Source: Seriola aureovittata (Eukaryota; Chordata; Actinopteri; Carangiformes; Carangidae). From it: a stretch of DNA of 64,000 nucleotides. The first letter of the stretch is position 1. The number at the start of each line of letters is the position of its first letter. The stretch lies in assembly GCF_021018895.1 (NCBI RefSeq), contig NC_079386.1, positions 1,426,001 to 1,490,000 of the forward strand, read 5' to 3'. The notes under the pieces were generated by a model, which saw nothing but the letters and a program-made list of their open reading frames with translations, made no database searches and was not told the origin of the DNA. Both the position numbers and the translations under genes were made by a program. Positions 48,851 through 59,280 of the stretch are shown here, piece after piece.

Positions 48851-49189
48851 AGAATAAATCAAATCAAAGATATAATAACAATGTTATTAATACTTTGATT
48901 GTAAGTGCAAAAGTTAGTGTGCTTAATACATAATTACATATAATTCCAGATTTCATACTTCTACAATTTCATTTAGCAGACGCTAACTAAAGCAACGTAC
49001 ATCTGAGAGCTACTACAACACAAACAAGGACCCAGGGTAATTCAGATGTCTCTATTATTAATCTACAGTGTAGATAAATATTAAAATAAAGAGAAACATT
49101 AAATGAGAAGATGTGTCTAAACGTGGTGACAGAGTGTGATTTAAAAGCTCTTCTGAAAAACTCATTTTTCATTCCGAAATTAAATCTAT

Positions 49190-49460
49190 AAGTCATGAAA
49201 TTATACGGTGGCCCAAAGAGATCAACACACTGCGGAAAGAAAAGGAAAACACATGCAAACAGACGAAATACAAACAACTTCTGAAAACCTCTTCATCAAT
49301 TTGACAACACATGAGCTGCAGATGCTCACAGCGCAATGGAAGCGTTTCACTGGTGGAGACTAAAACGTGATGAAACAGCTGGGACGCACTTGTTGCTCAA
49401 TGTTTTTAACTTCAAAAGTCACAAAGCACTGAACAACAAGTGCGTCCCAGCGAGTCAGTG
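49190..49460. repeat. Fish interspersed repeat with an 18-bp perfect inverted repeat
   Basis: Contains ACGGTGGCCCAAAGAGATCA, a familiar fish repeat phrase. Arms 49378-49395 (GCTGGGACGCACTTGTTG) and 49434-49451 are perfect inverted copies separated by 38 bp, so the segment can form a stem-loop. Confidence 0.7.
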
Positions 49461-50318
49461 AAAGCTCCTCTGAAGATTCATCAGAGCTTCACTGAGGTGT
49501 GTGTTTGTCTTCACACTCTGGTGATAAAAAAAACAACCGTTTCCTCAAGGCTCTTTCACATTAAGGTTCCACATTAGAGCGCGTTCTGTAGGCGTGGAAC
49601 GATTCTGAAACCGAGACTGAAACCACGATACAAAACCCGCTACGTCTTCTCTCACAATACCAGAAGACGGGATGTTAGGGCAAGCTGTACACATTACACC
49701 TGTTTTACTGTCTTCCAACTGCATGTGTCACATGACTGTTTTGGTCCAATCATGGTCAAGTGATTACACCTGCGGTAGAAGTTTGGCTAGTTTAATTAGA
49801 AAGCCCACTTTCAGTTTCAGTGACTTCTGAGCTTGTTGTAATTTTTAGGTGAGCTGACACTTAAATACTGAAGAATTATTCAGCATTTTCTCAATGATTC
49901 TTCTTCATGGCAACATTAAAAGGAAAATTAAAAGTATTCATTCTGTGACTGCCTCTCTTTATGGCCGTGAGGTATCTGTCCTGCTCAGCCACAGCATCAA
50001 CCTCATCAGCGTCAGCTCAGCATCCAGGACTGTTCTGGAGTCAGCAGCTCAAGTCTCTGAAGACAAAGACGTGTTCGTGACAGTCCAGCAGCAGTGAGGA
50101 AGAGGAGGAGAGCTCATAGGACGGACTCTGCAGACAGTACTGTCCTGGTCACTTGATGGACACACACTGAGGAAGGTGGAATATGTGACATTATAGGACA
50201 CAAACTAAAACCTTAATATTGCTGCAATCACTTTACAGTGTTGAGAGTAAACAGTGGTAGTTTTAAGACCAACATCTGAGCACCACTCAGTTGGATTAGA
50301 TTCTATTAGGTCTAGCTA

Positions 50319-50345
50319 GGTGTTCCTAATAAACTGCTAACTAAA
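50319..50345. repeat. Solo end of the GAGCACTTTATTAGGAACAC family
   Basis: Reads AGGTGTTCCTAATAAACTGC, a diverged copy of the right terminal repeat of the element at 56559-57615. No matching left end nearby. Confidence 0.6.
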
Positions 50346-50376
50346 CAGTGACCTCTGTGGCCACAAGTGACGCAGT

Positions 50377-50731
50377 CAGTGGTGGAAGAAACGGTCTGTT
50401 TATAGTATTAGTATACATATATACTTGAAGCAGTAAAAGTATTCACTGTGCAAAGGTACCGTACTCTATAATATATTATTGGGTTATGATTATTGATGCA
50501 TCAGTGGGTAAAGTTTGGGATAATTATAACTACTTCATCATGCACTGCTGGGTATCTAGCTCTATGATAATGTGTCATTTTGTATATTTTGATTATGTTT
50601 GTATTGTTAATCAGAATCTGTAACTAATAACTAAAGCTGTCGTGTAAATGTAGTGGAGTAGAAGTCAACGTGGAAATACTCAAATAAAGTACCTGTACCT
50701 TTAAGAAAAGTACAGTTACTTTCCACCACTG
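50377..50731. mobile_element. hAT-type MITE with CAGTGGTGGAA termini
   Basis: Starts CAGTGGTGGAAGAAAC and ends ACTTTCCACCACTG; the outer 11 bp are a perfect inverted repeat. The interior has the AGTAAAAGTA and CTCAAATAAAGTACCTG phrases of an abundant teleost MITE. About 355 bp, non-coding. I could not fix an 8-bp target duplication. Confidence 0.85.
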
Positions 50732-51044
50732 TGCAGGAAAAGAACGAAAACTAAATAGTTAATAGTAAAATGTGAATACTGTGCTGTAGAGTAAGACAAG
50801 AGTTAGAAAGTCATCAAATTAAATAAGAAATGTTTTCGAAAATTTACTCACATTAACTAACATTGGCTACCACAAGTTCCTCGTCACACCAGACCAAGTT
50901 AGACTGTAGCAGCGAAACACACAAGTGTGTACTGAATTTAACAAGGATGAATTACTGCTTGTGAATTCAACTTTTCTTTGATCAGAAGAAGGATATTCAT
51001 TTCTTTTTTTCCCATGACTAAACAGGGCTAGAATATGTACATGT

Positions 51045-51345
51045 GGTTTTTTTTCACATGTGAAATCACATGAGAAATATGTGGTTTTAGAACATTTCCA
51101 TAGTGTAATGTGTGAAACCCATGGGAATACTTTTGAGAACCATGCAAACACATGTAAAACCTATGGAAATGCATGTGAAACCTATGTGTATAGTTTGTTG
51201 TTGTTTATTTGCATGTCTGCCAGTACTCACATTACTGCACTTGTGATGGTGAAACTTCTGCAGTATCTGTGTTACAATGTTACAACACATTTGATACATA
51301 TGATCAAATGTAGGAAACACATGTCTCCACATGTGGAAAACGAGA
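51045..51345. repeat. Degenerate CATGTGAAA / TTTCACATG repeats
   Basis: Many copies and variants of (A)CATGTGAAA in both orientations (for example TTTTCACATGTGAAATCACA at 51052), giving local palindromes. No gene here. Confidence 0.6.
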
Positions 51346-51578
51346 AATTCCTTTTGGACGGTGTGCTGTTAGCAACTTATTACAGCATATTTAATTTAAA
51401 ATGTATGAATTTCATGTTTTATTGTTTATGTACAATCACTCTCCCAGCCTATGAGATAAAAAAAGCTACCTTAATTTAGCACTCAAGTAGTCCACTCCAA
51501 TTTGGGTGAACACATACAGGATACAACAACTTAGCTTGGCTGAACCATTGGAGAATGTACTTAATTAGTTATTTTCAG

Positions 51579-51700
51579 TTAAAGGTCCATATTTTCCACT
51601 TCCTGTGTTTTGATCCATAAGCAGATAGAATATAGGAGATACATTGATGTTACTGTGTTATTGTGATGTCACCAGTGACTTCACAGAATGTATTCTTTGA
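51579..51700 (+). mobile_element. Left end of a TTAA-flanked MITE (truncated)
   Basis: TTAAAGGTCCATATTTTCCA then TGTGTTTTGATCCATAAG. This matches the left end of the element at 53218 (TTAAAGCTCCATATT ... TTGATCCATAAG). No right end precedes the ORF at 51846, so the copy is truncated or a relative. Confidence 0.65.
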
Positions 51701-51845
51701 ACACAAATGAACAGTGATGATGTCATCAGTTTCCTTTGATTCTAGCAGAGCTTCATTTAGAACAAGACATTTCTCCTTTATCATCACGTGTGTGAAGTCG
51801 AGAACGAGAAACATTAGCATTGTTAGCATCTAAAAAACTTGAACC

Positions 51846-52592
51846 ATGAGAAAGGCTTCCTGCAACATGAACTTAAGGAGCATACGGTACCAGCACTGTA
51901 CACTGGTGCCCATCTCCCAGGCGGACCAGACCCTGTTGGGGAACCTAAAACCCAGACCACCAGCCAAACGTGGAAACTCCATGGCCAACAACAAGTCTCA
52001 AGAAGGTGAGACTGGTAAAATCACCACCAGTGACCTGACTCCCAATCTCAGAGAAGAGTTGGTGATTTCCAGACTGAGGGCCGGAAGGGAGAAGCCTGAG
52101 TTTGAGAGGGTGCTGAAGGTGCAGCAGAAGGACGTGGAGGAGAAGCAACATCTGAGAGCGCTGCATCACGCTGAAACCATCCAACCACAGATGGAGGACC
52201 GTGAGCTCTCCACCATCGCCACACGCAGAGGCAGCTTCAAGGAAGCCGCTCAGCTGGCCAAAGAAGAGCAGCAAAGACGTGCACGCCTCAGTGAGATCAG
52301 ACAGGAGGCGCTGATGGAGCTCCAGGCAATGGGAATCCCTGACAAATACTGTAGGCCCGTGGAAAAGAAGGCAAGGGCCTGCACACCGAATCTACAGAGC
52401 CGGGACCAGCAGAACCTGCCACTCAGGTCTAAAGAGACCTGTGAGACTGACCTGAGGCCGACCTGCCTGCCCCCCATCTCCAGATCAACTAAAGCCACCT
52501 TCTGCAAGCTGCAGCGGGCGTCTGCAGCACCAACAAATACCCGCCTCCCGCCCATCAGAGCAACAGCCACACAGAGGTCCAGAAACCAGTGA
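51846..52592 (+). CDS. Intronless 248-aa ORF, unrecognised (possible retrogene)
   Basis: I do not recognise this protein. It starts at ATG in a good context (GAACCATGA), with an in-frame TGA six bases upstream, so the start is well bounded. It is soluble, with no signal peptide or membrane segment. Residues about 60-160 are rich in Glu, Arg, Gln, Lys and Ala and look helical or coiled coil (KVQQKDVEEKQHLRALHHAE; AAQLAKEEQQRRARLSEIRQ). A short motif MGIPDKYCRPVEKKA follows, then a basic Ser/Thr/Pro-rich tail with two LPPI-type repeats (CLPPISRS, RLPPIRAT). The helix plus GIPDKY layout loosely recalls cilia/flagella-associated coiled-coil proteins, but I cannot name one. An AATAAA lies 260 bp after the stop with an A-rich tract right behind it, which suggests retroposition. 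Codon use looks coding (GC-rich relative to flanks). Confidence 0.7.
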   Translation: MRKASCNMNLRSIRYQHCTLVPISQADQTLLGNLKPRPPAKRGNSMANNKSQEGETGKITTSDLTPNLREELVISRLRAGREKPEFERVLKVQQKDVEEKQHLRALHHAETIQPQMEDRELSTIATRRGSFKEAAQLAKEEQQRRARLSEIRQEALMELQAMGIPDKYCRPVEKKARACTPNLQSRDQQNLPLRSKETCETDLRPTCLPPISRSTKATFCKLQRASAAPTNTRLPPIRATATQRSRNQ

Positions 52593-52602
52593 TCTGGACC
52601 AC

Positions 52603-52700
52603 ACCACCCACCCCATCCTCTAACACCCCCCCATCCCTAACCTCCACCCCATCCCCTAACCCACCATCCCTAACCTCCACCCCATCCCCTAACCCCCCCA
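52603..52700. repeat. C-rich tandem repeat in the 3' flank of the ORF
   Basis: Two copies of a roughly 30-bp unit (CCCTAACCTCCACCCCATCC type) and further CCCCTAACC blocks. The minus strand has several G runs that could form a G-quadruplex. The CCCTAA resemblance to telomere repeats is partial. Confidence 0.8.
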
Positions 52701-52751
52701 ATTCCCTTTTCTTTCTTTCTTTCCCTTTTATTCCTCTTCAGTTTGGAAGGT

Positions 52752-52797
52752 GTTTTGTTTTGTTTTGTTTTGTTTTGTTTTGTTTTGTTTGTTTTGC
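52752..52797. repeat. (TGTTT)n microsatellite
   Basis: About eight copies of TTTTG with one shortened unit at the end. Confidence 0.95.
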
Positions 52798-52850
52798 AAA
52801 GTTTCATGATGTGAATGAAACTTTAAAAACAAACCCACCTTTCATAACTA

Positions 52851-52856
52851 AATAAA
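52851..52856 (+). terminator. Poly(A) signal followed by A-rich tract
   Basis: AATAAA, then TCATTAAAAAAAAGAAAGAA. Either the natural 3' end of the ORF at 51846 or the retroposed tail of its source mRNA. Confidence 0.5.
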
Positions 52857-53217
52857 TCATTAAAAAAAAGAAAGAAAAGAAATGTCTGGACTTACATAAT
52901 GTTCATATTTATATGGCTGTGTTTCTATGGAAACATGGAATCAAAACCCAGAGTTTTTGCAATGAAGATCATTTGTAATTAAACAGAAGAAAGACCTACA
53001 TGTAAAGGATGAGCCACTGTAAAGTTGTGTCATGTAGGAAATATTTCAAAATAAAATTAACAGTGTACATTGTTTTGTTAAATTAACAATACAAAATCTC
53101 CAGGAGTGCGAGGAATGGACATTTTCAAAAGAGCTCAACATGACGACCAAAGGAAATCTCTGCACCTACTCTTCAACCAATCGACTGGTCATGGGAAAAA
53201 AAATCATTAACTCTAGA

Positions 53218-53721
53218 TTAAAGCTCCATATTTACATCCTTCGTTTTATTTGAGGTGTTGATCCATAAGATTTATTTGTGGTTTGAAGAACCAAAAACTA
53301 TCTCAATGTAGTTTTACATTTCCTCTCTCAGGCTTCTCTCTGGAGCTCTAGTAACAACGGGTTGGTGAGCCAATCAGAAGAGAAGAAGCTCTGAGCCTCT
53401 CGTCTGATTGGCTGACTGTTTTCCCAGTGTTCCAATAAAAATATAGCAGATTTCAGGTAAACACTCAAAGAAACCAACTCCTGCGAGATTGGATAGCGAA
53501 TGGGCAGGGCTAGGGGCGTGGCTGAGAGCAATGACTGCTTAGATGTGAAAGTTCCTGAAGTCCTGACGGCTGGTTTGAAGGCTCAGTTTCTGAATACAGG
53601 CTGTGTGCATTTCTCTGTGGACTGAGGCTTTGATACTTTCACAGTATTAATATAGAACCTAGACCTGATCTATAATCAAACAACACATGGACATCCACCT
53701 TTAGACTGTATGGACCTTTAA
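53218..53721 (+). mobile_element. TTAA-flanked MITE, copy B (full length)
   Basis: Ends are TTAAAGCTCCATA (53218-53230) and TATGGACCTTTAA (53709-53721), inverted with one mismatch and each bordered by TTAA. That fits a TTAA target site as in piggyBac-type insertions, although the ends lack the piggyBac CCC. About 504 bp and non-coding. The right half is nearly identical to 47579-47880. Confidence 0.8.
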
Positions 53722-54550
53722 CTGAATTGGCTACAATGCACAGAGTGCACACTGCCTGGTAGCCTCATTAGTCTAAATGAATCATAAATAAACATAAAAA
53801 GCTTGTATTTACAGCATGACATATTTTGTAACCCTTTCAAATTAAAAGCACTCTAACATGTCAGTGGACAGAAACCCTTTTTTTTTCTTGACAGGGCTTT
53901 TATTCCTTTGGTGCAGTAAGAGCATTGTATCATCTCCAGTTGCTCGTTTCTGTTGTTTACCTGCTATTCAGATCTGCTCGTTTCTTTAGCTAAGCAGTTA
54001 GTGATGACTTCTCTCTCTGCTCGCTGTGTCTTATGTTTAGTTGTTCCTCTACGTCCTTTAGTAATAATGATTCATATAATGAAAGTAGTTTATTTACTGT
54101 ACTGGAGGCCAGGCTCATTGTATTGGAAGCCATACACCCGTTCACACCTGTACATGGTCGTGGAGATAATTTACTCTTGGCCAAAGTGTTGGACTGATGA
54201 CTGGTGACTAACATGGCTGACTTCATAGCGAAGAAAACAGAGCAGGTAACTCAATGACAATACTTTGTTTTAATGAATATAAAAAGAAATGTACACGATA
54301 GTGATAGTGAACCAGTGAAAACGTTAAGTCCACAAACATGACGCTCTATTCCAGTGTCCCATCAACAATCATCTCCTCAATTAAATATCAATCTCTTGTA
54401 AACATATAACATGTGAGGGTTATTCTCTAGAAGCCATTATTGTATAAAGACAGATTTAGACAGATTCCAAACAACTGAGTATAATTTAGAAAGTTAAAAT
54501 AAAGAGTTTGGCCAAAACTGAAGAAGATCATGACCATTAGCAGGAATACC
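53722..54550. other. Intergenic stretch between MITE and ing2 3' end
   Basis: Only short open frames and T-rich stretches. No gene or named repeat recognised. Confidence 0.7.
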
Positions 54551-54556
54551 TTATTT

Positions 54557-54929
54557 TTTATTAGGAACGTGACCAGAATGAAAAGGGATACTAAACCAAA
54601 CGATGCTTTCTTTTTTTTTTTCTTATAAGTCAAAATAATAAAAAAAAAAAAAAAAAAAGTCCCACAAGAAGCAAAACACTTGAGGATGACGGCAGCTTCA
54701 AGCTGATGATTCTTGCAGCAGCTGGACTTCCTACAGACCACAGTGCACTTATAGCCAGTGGGAACAATCAGTGATGTAACAGCACAAGTTCAAATACAAC
54801 TCGTCCTTGATTAATAAGCGCTGCTACTAATGGTGTTCGATTGTGCTCTTACAACATCACGAGTACTGTTATCAACTACGACCGACAGTCCTAACCCTCG
54901 GGCTGAAGACCTCTTCGAGATGAAGGTCA
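54557..54929 (-). other. ing2: ing2 3' UTR (inferred)
   Basis: Minus-strand sequence after the ing2 stop. An AATAAA on the minus strand at 54557-54562 is a plausible poly(A) signal. Poly(A) and poly(T) runs at 54607-54658 sit within it. The end is inferred only from the motif. Confidence 0.45.
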
Positions 54930-55630
54930 CTACCTGGAACGGCGGTCTTTTCTGTTCTTGTCTAGGCTTTTGTCCATGGTCTTTTCGTTGTCCCCTCTGC
55001 ATTTGGGGCAGTACCACTTGCCCTTGGGCTTGTAGGTCAGGCCCACACAGGAGAAGTGGAACCACTCAATAGGGCACTGGTCGTTGTCGCAGCCGATCAT
55101 CTCGCCATAAGACACCTGCTCACAGAGACAGTAGGTGGGCTCATTGGGGTCGATGGCGAATTCTACCGGCGAGGCGTCCCGTTCCTGTTTGGACTTGCGC
55201 TTCTTCTTCTTAGCAGACTTGGACTTCTTTTCCCGGGGAGGAGGGATGGACAGCTCCTCCGAAGCGTCATCCACCATAGACCCGTTGGCCGACGGGTGGC
55301 TGGAGTCACGGCTCTCGCTGTTGCGCTGGCGCCGTGGGCGCCGGGTTGAAGTGCGCTCGGGGGCAGGGGGCTCTTGGACACTGGAGCGGCGCTCTGTGGT
55401 GAGCCGCTCTGCCTCGCTGGGCTCCTGGAGGCACAGGGAGTGGGAGTCCATCTGGCGGGAGCGGTTCTCCACCAGCTCCGTCATCTGGGTCACCACATGG
55501 ATCTTCTCGTCACCAAGCTCCTGGCTGATGATGAGCGCCCGCTGCAGCTGGATCTGCAGGCGCTTCCTCTGAGCTGCATCCTGCTCACCTTTGTACTTCT
55601 CAAACACTTCATCCACCTCCTTCAGCACCT
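54930..55630 (-). CDS. ing2: ing2 exon 2 (most of the protein)
   Basis: Acceptor on the minus strand is GTGCTCTGCAG/AG at 55631. It carries 232 codons after completing Glu49, plus the stop, and encodes the rest of the ING domain, linker, basic region, PHD finger and polybasic tail. It has the same two-exon structure as mammalian ING2. Confidence 0.97.
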
Positions 55631-58600
55631 CTGCAGAGCACAGCACACACACACACATTAATGAAACTGAGCATGTGGTCATGTCATTATCAGCTGCCTT
55701 AAAAATTCTCACTGCTATTTGTAAAACTGTTGGAAAAAAAAAAAAAATCAGTCCATACTCATTTCAAAATTGCCATTCAATCTCTTTTCTTTTCTTTTTT
55801 TTTTTTTTATTCGTGACTAAGCATAACAAAAACAAGTGTGACACAAAGGGTTCATATAATGGACAAACATGTTCATATTCAGAGATACTGAAAAGAATAT
55901 GATGTGTATGGTAAGTGTCTATGATGTATGTGCATGTGTGTGTAGTTTTTGACGTGATGTTTTCGTATGTATGACAATGATGATGTTATATAAATATAAT
56001 CATAAGGAAAATGTAATAAAAATAAAATAATTTTAAAAACAAAATATATAATCATTTAAATGATATACTGTCAATGCGACAAAAACATGAGTAATAATAA
56101 TAAATCTCACAAAAAATATGCTATATGTTACTATAAAATGTAACAAAATAGAAGATAGTATAAAGTAATATGATAGTAGTATGGTGGTGTTATGACAACA
56201 GTATGTATTATTTATATAATTTAATAATTCTAAACATTTTATTACAATATGTATACATAATTATACTACCATTTTATTTTACTAAAATGCATCACTGCTT
56301 AAATTCCCACAACAATGTCTGAAAAAACTGAAGCATGAGATTTTGAGCTCCAAAGGTGTTTGACTTTTGTGTTTTGAGACTTTAACAAATTGTACATTAG
56401 TATTTAAGATACAACACATGAAGTTAAATGAATGAAGGATGTTTGTGGTAAGTGTTAGGCTAGTGTAAGGCTACACAAGACTGGCTGATACATTATATCT
56501 GAAAAATTAAGCTCTTACTTTTACTTATACTCTGGGTTGAATTTCCTCTATTATCACTGAGCACTTTATTAGGAACACCACACTAACACTGGGTGGTTCT
56601 TCAGTCCTTCATGTTGACATGACTTCACCACATCATTTCTGCTGATTTCTACAACAGCCTGTTGTAGATGTACACCAGGTGACATCCAGCTTAAATATGA
56701 TCCTTTCAAACAGCTGCCTCAGGTCACTCTGCATTCAGATCCATGACTCATGTGTAGATCCTGGACACTGTACAGCAATGTCTACAACTGTATAGGCAGC
56801 ATCAATACAACCTCTGTGTTGATGGTGAGATTTTTTTGTTTTACTGTTACATCCTCATCTTGTGATGTGCAATATTTTTTATATGCGTTCCATTTCTGGC
56901 ACCGATTACAGTGCAGTTATTGATTGGTGGATATATAGGCTTTTCTCTGTTGCCAAGTAATGAAGCGTTGCCAAACACTTAATTTCCACATTGATCGGGT
57001 AGTTTCAGTTGGTAGGAGATGTTATTGCATCCTCAAAAAACTCTACAGCGATGATCATTCCCTCATGATTGAGTCGTATCTTTTAAGTAATTCAGCATCG
57101 TGCAAGGTTTCAAAAACACTGCAGCGTAGAATGACAGCAGCCCTTTACGATTCTTTGTGATTTGGTCTTAGTGAGTTAGGAGTTCTCTCCCCTACTTCTA
57201 GCTTCTCTCAGACTTAGGTGCAACTTTTAGCACTAAGTGGCTTTGTGAATTACTCTTAGAAAAATTAGGAGTCCTAAAGTTAGGACTGACACGCCCATTA
57301 TTTTTAGGAGTTTCTCCTAAATCGGCAATTTCAGGGCTACTTTTAGCCTTAAGATGCTTTGTGAATATGGGCCCAGGTCTTCAACTGTCCTGTTGGCGAG
57401 TCTGTGTCCACTGCAGCCTCAAGTTTCTGGTCTTGGAGGAAGTGGAACCTGACGTGGTCTTCTGTTGTTATAGTCCATCCACCTCAAGGTTTTGATGTGA
57501 ACATGAACTGAAGCTCCTCACCTGTATCTACAGTTTATACTCTGCACAGCTGCTGCCACATGATTGGCTGGTTGCTTGAATAAGCCTGTGTACAGGTGTT
57601 CCTAATAAAGTGCTCGCTACAAGTTTTCAGCAGACATTTTAAACTTTTTTGCTGAAGTGAAATTGAAGTTGGACATGTTAGAGGCAGGATTGGAGGAGGG
57701 CTGAGCCGCAGTGAGCTCCTGCCCACAGGAAATGACGCCAGTTGAAGGGGGTTGCCTTGACGAGGAGCTATCCGGCTCTGCGGCTCAAGCTAGACGGAGC
57801 AGTAGTGGGGCAGACGTCGTACTAGCTGCTCAAGATGTGTAATCTGTTTTAAAAATAATCTAAAGCGAATGCGTATGAACTCAGTTGATGTGTGTCTTTA
57901 TCTACCGATGGTGTCGTTGAACTTCTTGGGAGCGGAGGCAGCTTTACGCCGCAGCTCAACCTGCGTCAACATAAAACAATGAGAATTGTTTTTCCTGTAC
58001 TAGAGGCTTTTATTAACAATACTAACAACCTTAACTTTGGCCCCAGAGTCATAAATAACTGTCATCAGCTAAATACTGATCCCATTTCACAAACAGCAGT
58101 GCGAAAATTAACATTTAACCAGCGCTCTTTCGTATGCAGAATGTCACACCAGCTTACGTTAAGAGAACAGCAATATCTCCCGACCATGGTCATTGGGCAA
58201 ATGTTCATACATCAATTAACACTTACACCATCTTCGACACATCTTTATTCTACATTGTGGGCTTCGGCATACGTTTAATACATAAGGCAGCGTTTATTTC
58301 AAATAAATGACTAAGTTTATTCATTGTTTTCCCTGGTATTCGCACAATAATCATCCGTGGAAACACCGCGGTGGGCGGCAGTGTGTAGTGTGTACCTATT
58401 GAAAAAGTTGAGATTTTATTATTACACCGTGCTAGTTTTTGGATTATATTAACGCCGAATTTGTCATTGGACACCAAGTATTCGTTTACAGATGTGTATC
58501 GGGTCATAATGTGTGTGTACGTTTACCGAGAGAGAGAAATCATAAATTTCTAAATTTTCTCAATGAGTTTGGTGTCACACACAAAACAGGACGGAGTGTA

Positions 58601-59001
58601 TCCGGGCTATGCTAACTGTCGCTTGGCTTGCTTGTTAATTCAACACTTGGCTCGTCGTTATAATTATTCACATTTTAGCTGGTCACGTTACTGTTTATCT
58701 GAGTGGACATGAACAAGGGGCGCTCGGTTTTTGCAAAATGGGAACACAAGCCTCGCGCCTGCTCCACCATTTCAGCCCATCCTCTCACACCGCCGTCAAT
58801 GTTTCCACTTTTACACACGCACTTGTAATTAATGATAAAAAGGTATAACACAGTACCTTGATACTTTGCATCAATTTCTCGAAGCAGGGAAACATTTCTT
58901 TGTATGTCCAAAGGTAGGGACTCCACACATTCCAGATAATCCTCCACATAGTTCACCAGTTGTTGCGACTTGTCGGCATTTGGATAGTGATGGCCTAACA
59001 T
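54930..59001 (-). CDS. ing2: ing2, inhibitor of growth protein 2 (two coding exons, 281 aa)
   Basis: ING2 is a nuclear reader of H3K4me3 and a subunit of the Sin3/HDAC1/2 complex, linked to p53-dependent growth arrest and to nuclear PtdIns5P signalling. Exon 1 (58857-59001) gives 48 codons plus one base; exon 2 (54930-55630) completes Glu49 and continues to the stop. Total is 281 residues against 280 in human ING2. Residues about 12-110 form the ING N-terminal helical domain ([35 protein letters not shown]). A basic nuclear-localisation stretch follows ([15 protein letters not shown]). The PHD finger (about 214-260) has the full Cys4-His-Cys3 set in [20 protein letters not shown] and [24 protein letters not shown], with the Tyr/Met/Trp cage residues for methyl-lysine. 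The tail KDRRSR is the polybasic PtdIns5P-binding region. ING1 is the nearest alternative; the C-terminus and linker favour ING2. Confidence 0.96.
56559..57615. mobile_element. Inverted-repeat DNA element (AGCACTTTATTAGGAACACC ends) with nested insertion
   Basis: The ends 56559-56579 and 57595-57615 are a perfect 21-bp inverted repeat. The outer portions contain ordinary sequence of a widespread teleost element (CTGCTGCCACATGATTGGCT near its right end). The centre (about 56860-57375) looks like a second element inserted into it, ending ATGCTTTGTGAATATGGGCC, which resembles PIF/Harbinger-type MITE ends. Confidence 0.75.
57906..57972 (-). CDS. ing2: Candidate ing2 alternative first coding exon (exon 1b)
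   Basis: On the minus strand an ATG at 57972 opens [20 protein letters not shown] then TI, and a donor ATCG/GTAGAT follows at 57905. It leaves one G, the same base and phase as exon 1, so it joins exon 2 in frame (...[14 protein letters not shown]). The coding-like composition contrasts with its AT-rich surroundings. The start context is weak (TTTTATGT). Alternatively GTTGACGCAG/GT at 57961 is an acceptor, making it an internal 55-nt exon that needs a different upstream exon; inserted between exons 1 and 2 it would hit a stop at once. An alternative-promoter isoform (ING2b) is reported for human ING2, as I recall, but I cannot compare sequences. Confidence 0.5.
58857..59001 (-). CDS. ing2: ing2 exon 1
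   Basis: ATG at 59001 ([20 protein letters not shown], then [20 protein letters not shown] and REIDAKYQ); donor CAAG/GTACTG. I chose this start over an in-frame upstream ATG at 59070 because MLG matches the ING2 N-terminus and the upstream residues look like untranslated sequence. Confidence 0.95.
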
Positions 59002-59099
59002 CGTCTCTACGATGCATAGAGGCACTAAAAGAATATGGAGGAAATGTGGAAAATATACAGTTAAAATCAAATGCTTGGCGACTTTGCAGCTTGTAGGGC

Positions 59100-59280
59100 A
59101 GTTCCAGGCAGCAGTTCACTTCAAACAAAACTCAAGCCACTGCGCATGCGGGAGTATTTTCCTTTTATGGTAATGTACAGTTTCCTCTCATTTGTCGTCA
59201 TAGAAGGCGGGGCCAGATGGATTTGCAGCATCGGGATTGGCAGAGAGCGGCCTCATTATCATAGCATTTTCCCGGGAAAT
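59100..59280 (-). promoter_or_regulatory. ing2: Probable ing2 promoter region
   Basis: Just upstream of exon 1. Contains TGCGCATGCGGG (59141-59152, NRF1-type), GGCGGGGCC (59206, GC box), an inverted CCAAT box (ATTGG, 59236) and a 12-bp palindrome TTTCCCGGGAAA (59268-59279). The cluster of housekeeping-type motifs next to exon 1 supports a TATA-less promoter. Inferred from motifs only. Confidence 0.55.

Larger units (their letters stand above)
55631..58856 (-). other. ing2: ing2 intron 1 (3.2 kb)
   Basis: Contains AT-rich repeats (55780-56300), an inverted-repeat element with nested sequence (56559-57615), and a candidate alternative first exon (57906-57972) listed separately. Confidence 0.85.

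Noticed and set aside
52603..52700. Interstitial telomere repeat (CCCTAA)
   Set aside because: Units are irregular (CCCTAACCTCCACC, CCCCTAACCC) and form a local 30-bp tandem, not a (CCCTAA)n array.
55056..55661. Plus-strand ORFs of 95-145 residues opposite ing2 exon 2
   Set aside because: Antisense shadows of a well-supported coding exon.
58675..59070. Longer ing2 start at 59070 in the same frame as exon 1
   Set aside because: The extra 23 residues (hydrophobic, MILTVYFPHFLH) do not fit a nuclear ING protein, and MLG at 59001 matches the family start.
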